From assembly GCF_964275005.1 (NCBI RefSeq), contig NC_092705.1, forward strand, positions 13,176,385 to 13,240,384: DNA of 64,000 nt, read 5' to 3'. Under the pieces are notes generated by a model, which did no database searches, was not told the DNA's origin, and saw nothing but the letters and a program-made list of their open reading frames with translations. Shown here piece after piece: positions 11,901 through 23,691 of the stretch. Every line of letters begins with the position of its first letter. Within the stretch, counting starts at the first letter, position 1. The DNA comes from Diadema setosum (Eukaryota > Echinodermata > Echinoidea > Diadematoida > Diadematidae). Both the position numbers and the translations under genes were made by a program.

Positions 11901-14900
11901 AAGTTGGGTTGTCTCTGTGTTGTGTCACCTCCAAAACAATAACATGATTTTTTCTCATCTTATACTTTTTACTCTCAAAAGTAACTAATATATATGATTT
12001 GCTGTTAATTTTCAAGCAATTCAGAAAGATACATAAAATATATTTTAGTAATGTCAACAGTTTAAATGAATCTGGTATATAGAAAATTTATCCCAGATGA
12101 ACCAAACACCTTTCACCAGTATTATAACATTTGTATGGTGGCTATCAAGAATGATGAAGAATTCATGAACATCCTTGAATTAATCTATTTATAATACTAT
12201 GTGCAAACAAAAACATAATACAAGTCAAATAAGAATTTTTGCTTTTGGCATTCATAACCTATGTCCCCACCAAAAAATTACAATGGTACCCTCTGCAACG
12301 ATAACTTTAAAGATAGTGAATCAATCTAAAATACAATTTGAGGGATTGAAACTATAACTCATTGCCCACACCTTTAATACAGAAAACCCCATTCAATTTG
12401 CTTCAAAGGTCAAAGACAAATGAGGATTTTTGTAGAGCATGTCAGGAATCCCTTCCCTCCAAGTTCTGTATATTGTGTTTACACATTGATATGCAGTTCC
12501 AAGAGCATCCAAGTGCTAAACTTGGAAGAATCAGACTCTTGACATCCTTTATAACAATCCACATTTCTTTGAGACCACTTAACCAAATTGACTGGGGCTT
12601 TCTGCAAAATAGAGCTAAGATGTTATAATTTAAGACCCCAAAGTAGATTTTAGCTGATTTAATCATATTGGGTGCTATCAATGCAAAAGTCTAATTGTAT
12701 TTTTTTTTTTTTTTTTGGGGGGGGGGGGGGAGACATACTATATGAATACTTGAACACAATGTTAACATTGAATGTCACCTCCGAAACAAAGTTATTCTTC
12801 CCTGGTGTTGTGGAATAAAATGTTCTGAGAGCGAAGAAACATTACTAAAATGATCTTACACACTCATTTCAATTTAAGGTAGAAAATGGAATGCCATGTT
12901 TCTTCAGGTTACAATATCTAGCTTTAAATATGTCTGTCATATTCTTACTGTAAATGAATATTTCAACACAATGTTAACATTGAATGTCACCTCCGAAACG
13001 AAGTGATTCTTCCCTGGTGTTGTGGAATAAAATGTTCTGAGAGCAAAGAAACATTACTAAAATGATCTCACACCCTCATCTCAATTTAAGGTAGAAAATG
13101 GAATGCCATGTTTCTTCAGATTACAATATTTAGCTTACAACCTTCGTCCAAATGGAAGGCAAACTACCGGTGCCCACACTAATTAATGAAGTGTAAAAAA
13201 AACACTTGTTCTGTGTGGTTTATCTGCTTGAAACAGGAGTTAATTTCTTGTTCTCGAGTTATAATTATCAAAAACATTGATACAAAGAAGAAGTTTTGTG
13301 TTATTGTCACTTATTCTCAAAAAAACTGAGTGTTAATATTAATGTCACCTCCGAAACATTCTATTATGTTAACTGTCACCTCCGAAACATCCATGTGTGA
13401 AAAATCCAAGATTTAAAGAAATGATTGGAATTTCATTTAACCTACATAGGAAGGTAGCCCTTCTTAAAGACTTGTTATATAATAGAGTTTGACCTGGCTT
13501 GCCCTCCAATAAATAGTTAAAATCTTAAAAATTGCATGTCAATTGGTATTTTTACCAAAAATTTGTAAATCTCATGTATTTTTTTTTAATTCACTTTATA
13601 TTCAACCCCCAAATAGTTTTGATTCACAAACTATATATTGTTGTTAACCATATAAACTTTGCATGGTGAAGTTTGACTACACAGTTTTGTCATTGTGGTG
13701 CAATTCATGAAAACAAAATTTTGCTTAAATTTACTTCAGGTGCCAGGGTTTTCCTTAAATTACACCAATAACTCTTCAGCTTTAAGGTCTGAATTGTTAT
13801 TTTTTCAAAAATTTGAATACTTTCCAACAGGAATCAAACAGAATAATGAAAAAATATTTTGTTTGAAATTTTGACCCTCTGAGTACAAAAGTTACACCAC
13901 TGATCGTAAAAAAGGCCATACTGCTTCACTCCAAATATTGGGAATGGGGAATTCAAACATGTCCAATATAATGAAGCCAAACATGGACTGAAAACAAATT
14001 CTCTCTTATTTATTGTTGGTGCATGTTGTGCTTCTAATATGGCTCAAGTACTTCCCTATAGGAAGACAATGTGAAGCTGTGGAAACTGTGTTGCAGGAAC
14101 TGCTACAGTTGTAATGCTACCCTGCCAGCTGACAAAAAAAAGGGGGTTTTATAGACATGAACTTAACCCATTCACAACCAGTAGCAACAATTCTAGGGCT
14201 GATAACATGATGAGGGGAATATTTATGATTTACTTCTTAATTTTGCTTCCTTTGTTGGTGTATAGAAAGAGAAAACCCCATTGATTGATATCTGTGAACA
14301 CAATTTCCTTTTGGAATGATGTTTGCTGCAATCAATCAACTTTGTGGTGAAAATGAGTTGTTTACTTTGGTGGATGATGAAACTAATTGGCCAAAACCAT
14401 TCTCAGTCAGTTGAATGGATGGTATACAGTTTTGGTTGGGATGCGGTTTCAGGTTTTAACCTTTTGCAAGATAATTAGAAGCCACTTGTATGAAATATTA
14501 AAGAACATACAATTCTCGGAGGAATTTAAAGTTTTTTTTAGTGATGAAAATCATTATTGAGATACAGTGTATCTAAAAGCAACACAAACAAAGTACTCGT
14601 ATAAAGATAATCCCAGCTTCTATTAGGACCACTTTGTTTTGTTTGTTTGTTTAGATATCTCAGCCATTTCAGAATTGATTTTCATCAAGAAGACACTCAA
14701 TTCCTCTTAAGAATTACATGCTCTTTAGTATTTCATACAAGTGGTTTCTAATCATCTTGCAAAAAGTTAAAACCTGAATCCCCATCTCAACAAAAATCAT
14801 ACCATCCCTTTAACCCTCTATGTGCCCAGACTTGTAGCATATAGCTTGTCACGTTTTTCATCGGCATTCTGTACCAAGGTAATCCATCCAAACTTGATCT

Positions 14901-17900
14901 TCTTTTCAATTAGCAAGTCCTCTCAGGTGTCGCATGCACCTCATTCCAAAGGGAAGGCCATGAACGTGACATAATAGGGTTTAGGGGAATTTGGTAGTCT
15001 CTATTCATTGCCAATAAGTTTCCAGATATCTGTACCAGATGGTGGAGAAAGCTGTCCAGTGCAAGGGCAATCCGTTAACAAGGCACAGTGATGGTTGATG
15101 ATTATCAATGAAAAACGTTGGACAGGAATTTCGGCCTTCACATCAGAGCTAGGGATTACCCCTACCTTTGTATTGTTAGGAAGGTGACTCAGTGACAGTT
15201 CCTGGCTACTTTTAGTTCCTGGTTTTAGTGGCTGTAGTCCTCTAGCTTACCTCTGAAATCCAGAGAATTGATGTAACATTGCCAATTTGCAAAAGTCACA
15301 TTTAACTCTCTTGGCATAAGGATCTTGAAGGGCAAATTCATGACATGTCCACAATGACGATAATTAATCAGCACAAAATTAAGCACACAGAATGGTAAAT
15401 ATTTCATAAAAATCAGAAATATATAAAATATTAAAAAAAAAAGTTGATAAATTTCTAAGTTTCACATACAGTATTATATGTTTTTACAGAATAATATCCA
15501 CAAGTGCCAGTTAGCTGAAGTGCTCATGTGATAGACGCACAACTGTCCTGTTGGTGTATGTATACAAAATATGCCATAAAATCATGTGTTTGGTCCATGA
15601 TTTAATAGCAACTACAACGCTCTACACATTAGTCATCGTCGCTAAGCACAAAGAAAATTAAATGAAGAGGATTCAAGTTTTTCTACTTGATAGTAAGTAC
15701 AAAAAAAAAATGAAGAAATTTAGTCAAGATTATGAATTGCTTAATGGAAACATTGTGGAGTGTGACATCATCACCATATAAAATTTCCATGCATAATTAT
15801 GTGCATGCTACTGATTTCTCCATAACTTTCTATGTGATTTATTGTTCCCGGAGGAATCTGTGATTGTGATAAAATTCTTTTCAAATTTTGACTGTAGCCT
15901 ACGCACAAAAGGATGCGTCCAACACGGCAGTACTGATCATGGGCTCCATGGCCTGTGTGCTGATAGCCATCGCTATCGGTTTCATTGCCGGGTACTACAC
16001 CCACTCTGCCATGAGCAGATCGACGGTTGCCATGACAGCAGAAACCAGAGAGACCATGCGCATGGAGGCGGTGATGGCGGTGTCGCAGGAACAGATAGCC
16101 GAGTATGAAAGGTGAGAGTTGTTATGAAATATATCGCACCTGCCATGAGCAGACTTGCTTTCCCACTAAAAGTCATGTGACTAACACATTACCTCATGGA
16201 GAATTGTAGTTGTGATTATGAATCCATTCTCATCAAGTCCCCTGGAGCTTGAGGAGGTTGCCATGACAACTGTAAATTGTAATAATAATGATAATAACAA
16301 ATTCATATGGAGCACATTTCAAACTTGAAAAGAATTTCAATGCGCTTTACAAACAAACAAACAAATTATACCATAATACAAAATATAACAAAAATTACAA
16401 ATTACTAAGCACAATATATTAGAGTTGCCAGTACTACTGAGATAACTGCATTAATGACTTCAAATTACGATAATGATAATAAATGTCATTTATTTAGCAC
16501 GTAATGCGGCTGTTTCTAAGCATATTGGAAACACAACACAATAAGAAAGTTGAATTAAAATATGGAATATAATTACTAATGTTGTGGTATGTACTCCATA
16601 CAAGCAATGGAGAGAAGGAATAGTTCATTTGATTCAATCAATGAGTTTTGAGCATTGATTCAAACTTGTCTACACTTTGTTTAATTTGAACATGAAAGGG
16701 CAGATTGTTCCAAAGAATTAATGCAGTGACAGAAAATGTGCTATAACCATGACAGGTACAAGTAGGAGGACGATATGATGATTGCAGCCTAGAGGAAAAA
16801 TGGAAAGATCAGGGTGAAGTATAGAGAAGCGGAGAGAAATCAAGTCTTTGAGATAAGATGGGGCAATGTTAAAATCTGTTTCATAAACCACAAGAAGGAC
16901 TCAAATGGTGTGAATGATTTATGGAGTGTGTTCCAGCCCTTGACATGAAAGTGACTGACCTTTATACATTTGCCCCGTTAAAGGCATATGTGTCACAAGA
17001 ATGAGTAAACAACTTGGCCGTGTAATATATGAAAGAAATATATCATACAGTATATATTCAGTATTCCAATGTCTGGTTTTAAGTAAAAACTGAATAATAT
17101 CCCTGTACTCGTGAAAAGTCTATTATTGATGCTCAACTCAGCACATTGTTCCCACGGCAGGCAGTACAGTGTGCTGCAAATTGTTTGATACATGCCTTTA
17201 TTATTTTAGGTTTGTTCTGTGGGAAGCTATTCACAAATTCCTGCAAACAGCTCAGTAGATGAGAGAGAAAAAAAGTCAGCGGGTGGAATCTTTCCGGAAG
17301 TTTATAACTCCAGCAAACCTTGTTGGTAACCCCTCTTTCAGGACATGCTTCCTCCTCTTCTCACCTCCCAGTCCGGAAGTTTTGAGCCGGGAGAAGCGGA
17401 AGGAAATACCAGGCTATGCTTAAAAAACCACTAGAAGTGTTTCCTCACTTGGCTTTTATTTTGTTTGTTTGATTTGTGTGAAGTGCTACCACAACCGTGC
17501 ATTGGTGGTGACCTTTCTTAATTATTATGTGATAATGAGACAGTTAAAAAAAAAAATGGAGTGATATTGTAGTATGATATTAACCAGTATACTACTGCCC
17601 CATCCAGCGCCTGTCTTTTGGAGGTTTTGTTTTGTTTTATTTTTGTGTTGTTGTTGTTTTGCTAGGGATTATTGACTGTTAATGAGTTTCATCTTGAGAG
17701 AGTACAGTAGTCATCTTACCTTTATTGATTAAAACAATTTCAATTTCAGGCTCAATTTTTATTGTCCATTTGGGAATTCATTTCGTTTCAAGTCTTAACC
17801 TATCACACATAAAACATTAAGCAAAGATATAACCACAAATCACAGGACATGCATCATAAAGAGAATTTTAACATATCATAACATACACAACATTTATATA

Positions 17901-20900
17901 ATGTGTTCAAAAATCCAATTTCCATGTAAAAATATGACATTTCATTAACTCTGATTTGAATATTCCCAGAATACAAATTAAAATCATTATAATTCAACAT
18001 TATCAATTAAACAGAACAAAATTGTTTAATATTTTGTGAAATAAATTTACATTGTGCACGAAGCAACATTTTTTTTATTCTCATTACCCAGCTCAAGATA
18101 TGTCCAAGCATGGACCATCCATAGTCCAAGATATCATGCTATGACAAGTAAAAGAAGTTGATCACTCTGTACAAATATATTGAAATGTAATTTTGATATT
18201 TTTGTATCAAGAACAAGTGAAGACTTGAGCAATTTGATGGGCATTTAAATTTTACAGCTCTCCACCTTTTGTAGTTCTCTATAAGACACTGTGTTAGCCC
18301 ACTGTCACAATTTTCTTCTTATTTGACTAGTCACCTTCCAATGCTAACTATGTCGTTGCCTCAATGTCATAGATTTCATTTAAATTGACATTTGATTGCG
18401 GTTAGTCTCCTCCAAGGCTGCCTGCACAAAACTTGCACTGCATCTATGAAGGGTATGAACTATGAACGTATATCAATATTTATTTAGCAGTCATGGTAGC
18501 AATTAATATATCAGCTTCATTCTATGTGATCCTGGACAAAAAAAAAAAAGTTAAACTGGCATCCAAATATTTTATCTCAGTCTACACACCAGTGAGCAAT
18601 GCATCATGGGAAGATCTTCCTGCACGGGCAACCTGACCACAACGATTGTCGATCAGCTCACCTCCATGGGCTTCAAGGTGTCAACGTCCACGTACAGCGC
18701 CCTCGTGTCGTACCCCGACATGTCGCAGCCCACGATGCTCAAAACCATGGACCCCGAAGGGAACACCTTACAGACGGTGACTTTTTACGGAGGGGCCACG
18801 ACGGGACCGCAATACAAGATCTCCCCAATGCGCCTGTCTGCGGGTCCCCAGGAAAACATACTTGCTGGGACTAACGTGGACTCGATGATCGTGAGCAGCG
18901 AAGGAGGCACGTCGTCTATGCCAGTGTATACGCCATACAGTGCCTCTGGGACTGTGGCGGTAATTTTCGAGTTTATTGTTTTGTTTTTGTCGTTGCTGTG
19001 TTAATCACAACGACACTTCCCGGATGTGTCAGTTGTCAGATCAATCCGGTGAAATTAAAGGTACTGTTTACCATTCATAGCAGTGATTAAAAAAAAAAGA
19101 GTTATCACATGTGACGCATATGTGTATGTCAGTTGTATCACACAGCATCGTACCATATAAAAATTTTGCAATAAAGCCTGAAATGTAAGGAGATATCACT
19201 ATTTTTCTCACAAAACCATAACTGTAAACAGTTTAGTCTAGAGACAATTTTATTATAACTATTGTGCGCATTTTGTATATTCAACAATACTTAACATTGA
19301 TTATACTAATTAACTTTTTCACACTGGCTGTTTCTATCCCTAACTCACATTTCAGAACTACATGTATTCTGAAGCATTAAAGCTGGGTTTGGGGTTTTTG
19401 TTTCATCTGCAAATGGTAAATAATGCCTTTGAATTAGTAATTAGTAATAATCAATGAACTATTCATTTTAGCTTGTTCTGCTGATTTCATTAGTATGCTT
19501 GAAAATTAATGAAATGAAAACTATAGGTTCATTTTTTAATGGAATATAGGTAGACCTACAACTATGTGCTTGCCAATGGATCATCATAAGAAGGGATTTG
19601 TTGTGTTATAGTTTTTCATCATTGGTTTCACTCCAGGGGGACTTGATCTACATTAACCATGGCAACGAAGAGGATTATGCTACGATGGCAGACCTGGGAG
19701 TTGATGTCTCAGGAAAGATTGGTCTAGCCCGGCAGGGTGGAATGAGTGCTATGGAGCAGGTATCTCTACCTTCATGTATTAAGAATTATGATTATATCAA
19801 GATACACAGATAATGATAATGATAATGATAATGATAATGATAATGATAATGATAATTTCAATTTCAATTTCAATTTCAATTTCTTTTCATATTTCTTGGA
19901 TGAAAAATTCATCAAATATAACAAAATTAAATAATACATGATATCCAGCTAGGAGGCATAATATTACAAAATGAAATTATACATGATATGCAGCTAGGAC
20001 GCATTATAAAATATTGCAGACATATGGAACATAGTGGTCGATCTATGAAAGTTGGAATCTGAGAATGAATGCTAAAGTTGTATACGATGGAACCTACTTA
20101 GATAATGATAATGATAATGATAAGAATGAGATAATACAAATATATGAAAATGTAAATATTTTAATATATATACAAAAAAAAAAGAATTGATATAATGTTA
20201 TTCCTGATTGAATAACTTCATTATGATCAGTCAGATCTATCAAGATTTGAACAGGGGCAAAATTGTGTTTGATCAGAAAAAATGGGAATTTCATGATTTT
20301 ATGTACACACTGTATGGTAAATAATGAGGGGATGAAATCATCTATTTACTGTTTGCATATTCATATCGACTGTTCAATAACTGTTTCATGAAAATTAACA
20401 AAGCTTCACAATTTCATAACTTATTTAATTTTCATTTCCGAGTTTTATCAAATCTTCACTGTTGTCGGAATTTCGAAGCTTGGGTATTTGTTCCAAGTTC
20501 ACCATGTCACTGCCGGCAACTGCATAGGGATAGCCTAGCTGGCGGTAGTGTTGCTGCCCGTAAAGAAGTAGATGGCAGGTTTGAATCCCATGGTTCCAAC
20601 ATGTTTGTTAAATCATAGATCAGCAGTTTCGATCTTACAAATTTCATTTGTTAAAGGGAGAAGAATTGAAGAAAACTCAAAAACCTCTACTTTCTTTTTC
20701 ATTTCTCTCTCTGAGAAAGATCACTCTTGCTGCCAGCCATGGCATTATGGGACTCCTGCTGTATCCTGACCCCAATGATATGACCTCTGAGATGCCAATG
20801 ACCTCTGTAATGACCCCTGATATGTCTGGAATGATGGGTGACCCTCTGACCCCAGGATGTCCTTCAGTTGGTAAGTCAAACATATATTACAAAGTGGTGT

Positions 20901-23660
20901 AGTAACTGTTATTTTCACATACAGATATTTTCACAAATGAAGAGATCACAGACATTTTCTCAAGATTTTGTTTTTGTGATTTGTCATGGAGGCTATCGTT
21001 AGTGCACTTATGCCTGTCCATTCATGATATTTTCATGTGTTGTTAAATTCGTGGCCCAACTGTGATTCACAAATTCATGAAAATTGAATCCACTGTTGTG
21101 AAAAATAACAGCTCTTACAGTATTATATATCGTCCATTGCCTTTCAGATTTTATCATCAAGGAATGCATATTTTTGAGAAATGTATGTGTATCTGCAGGA
21201 AGTGAAGTAAGAATGTGTGTGATTATTTATTTGTATGTTGTTATTTCAAGATTATGATAGCTTCATCAAAATATGAATTCCAAACATGTTAAATCAATAT
21301 TGAAAAATATATGCTTGTACATATATTTCTAAATAAGGTATATCACAAGTTGATACTGTGCTCTGTGAATGTGACATTCAGATCAATGTATGACATCAAA
21401 GTCACTTCACTTAATAATTGGGAAAGTTAAGCACAAAACATGATGGAAAGTTCTGTATGAAGACTAATTACTGCAATGAGGATTATTTTGTCTTCATTTT
21501 CTTGGAAAGGAAGTGCTGGAACAGAAAGTTCCTGCCCACTGACATCTTGTTTTCTAATATAATTATACTGAAATATCATTAGATGCTTTGTTCCTGAACC
21601 AGGAAATGTGAGCGATGTGTGGGTTTAAAAGTGGTATATCTTGTGTTATCCTATTTCCTCATTCTCTGTGGTATCAGATGGCATTCACAGGTCCTCCATG
21701 GACTCCGCCAACCTTCCCAGCATTCCTGTGCAGCCGGTTTCCATGGAGACCGCCAGCATGCTATTGAGCAATATGACTGGTGTTCCAGCTGATGAGACCT
21801 GGATTGGAGGGCTGAATGTATCTTACCATGTTGGACTCGCAGGAGACAGTAAGACAAGTTGCTATGACATCACATATCATCAGCTTAGAACCAGAAGGGC
21901 ATTATTACAATTTCTTCTTCTTCTTTTTTTGTATTGCGTTATTGGTATCATGCTGTCGAGCTTGATTTTTTTTTCTCCATTATGGTGTTAATTTTGAATT
22001 ATCTTAATTTCAGGAAAACGTTGAAAATCAAAACCACAAGGGTGCTGTTTTACCTCATATTTGGAATAATACTTATAAATTTACCCACTTTTGATTAAAT
22101 AAGCTTCATATTTCATGAAAATTGATTGTTTTGTTTTTATTTATGCTCAAAATCTTAGAACACGATAGTGCCATTCTGGTTCTCAACTGAGAACCAGATA
22201 TGTGTCTTTTTGTCATTACCAGATCATGTGCAGTCTATAATTTAATCATGTGACTCCATAACTTTGATCTAGATTTAAAGTGATTAAGTTCCTCTTTCAA
22301 GTTGATTTAAAAGTAGGCAAACATGATAGCAGAAGTTTCATGCAAAGTGTTTGTCACAATCATGTATGCAAATGAGATGGTTATGATGTCATACCCTCAC
22401 AAATTCCCCATTAACCCTTTGTGTGCTTTGAGTGACGATTGCTGCAAAAACTCCATAACATTGTATACACTGTCCAAAACCCTTGTCACAAAAAGGATCA
22501 AATGGCACACAAGTTCTAAGTGGACATCCTTTTTGTGACATCAGTTTGGGAAGAAGAAATCTTATCCTTGCATCAAGCTATTTAAAGGAACAGTGTTGTA
22601 TTTGTGGAGACGAGGATTGGGCTTTTCACTCTTTGCGAGATACCAAGAAACCACTTATGAAATAGTACAGAGCATACCATTCTGTTAGAGGAATTCAAAG
22701 TTTATTTGATGAAAATCGGGTTTGGAACGGCTGAGATATCCAAAAACAAAAATTGAACAAAGCGATCGTAATCAAAGGTGGGTCCCACCTTTTATTAGGA
22801 TTGCTCTATTTTGGATATCTCGGCCATTTGAAAACTTATTTTCATCAAGTAAACATTGAGTTCCGCTTGGAATTACATGCTCTTTCATCTCATGGAGGGG
22901 GTTTCTCATTATCTCACAAAAAATGCTGAAAACCTAAAGTTAGTCTCAACCAAAACCATATGATCCCTTTAAGAATTGAATTGATTTAGCAATGTTGACT
23001 TTATAAACATTAGTGCAATGATAGCAGCAAAATTACTGATGAAAGTCTGATGATATTCTATTCTATTTTAATGGACATGTGTAATATCTTTTTTTATTTT
23101 TGCAATTTATAGCGAGACAGTCATGGTATGTGGAGCTTGATGTTCACAATGACATCATCCAGAAGCCTATCACTGATGTCGTAGCTACTCTGGAAGGAAC
23201 AGAACAACCTGGTAGGTTGCATAGTGTCTTGTCATTTTTATTTGACAAGGTTGAAGAAAAACAGACAATTCATGTATCCATTGGCTGTGTTTAAACAGAG
23301 TGTTAGTGCTGCAGCATAGTGTCAAACCTTTAAAGGGATATTTCAACATTAAAACATTCAATTTGTAGAGATATGGAATAAAGTGTGTATTGTAATATGG
23401 TGCTTGATAAAAATGTCTTCTGACTCCATGTTACTAGGTATGTTGTTACTTTGTAAAACATTGCTATGTTTCAAGTTAGATCCTTCATAAGATATTTTGA
23501 ATTTGACAGGTATCAGAAAGTTCCTTAATTCAATTATATGAAATTTAAGTGGTGACACAAATGAAAAAAAAAGAGACAAGAGTACATCCAAAGAGGGAGA
23601 GGAATTACAACTATATGAAGGCATGAGATAGATAGATAGATAGATAGATAGATGGGTAGG

Positions 23661-23691
<31 letters not shown>

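Larger units (their letters stand above)
9413..13389. mobile_element. 4-kb region with an array of TGTTTCGGAGGTGACA + GTTAAC motifs; likely non-autonomous transposon
   Basis: Eleven copies of a 16-mer occur here and I noticed none elsewhere in the window. Forward copies start at 9413, 9989 and 10374; reverse copies (TGTCACCTCCGAAACA) start at 9623, 9796, 9814, 11923, 12773, 12985, 13343 and 13374. Most have GTTAAC 0-13 bases away on the GACA side. The outermost copies are inverted to each other and could be terminal repeats of a roughly 3.98-kb element with subterminal transposase-binding arrays. The interior has no long open frame and holds nested repeats. No target-site duplication was found, so the exact ends and the class are unsettled. 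It sits wholly in intron 1 of gene 1. Confidence 0.5.
8455..15897 (+). other. Intron 1 of gene 1: remaining content
   Basis: Apart from the motif array (9413-13389) and the foldback element (14413-14811), this intron has an (AC)n run, TG-rich stretches near 8505 and 8730, and otherwise AT-rich sequence with no exon that I can support. Confidence 0.5.
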
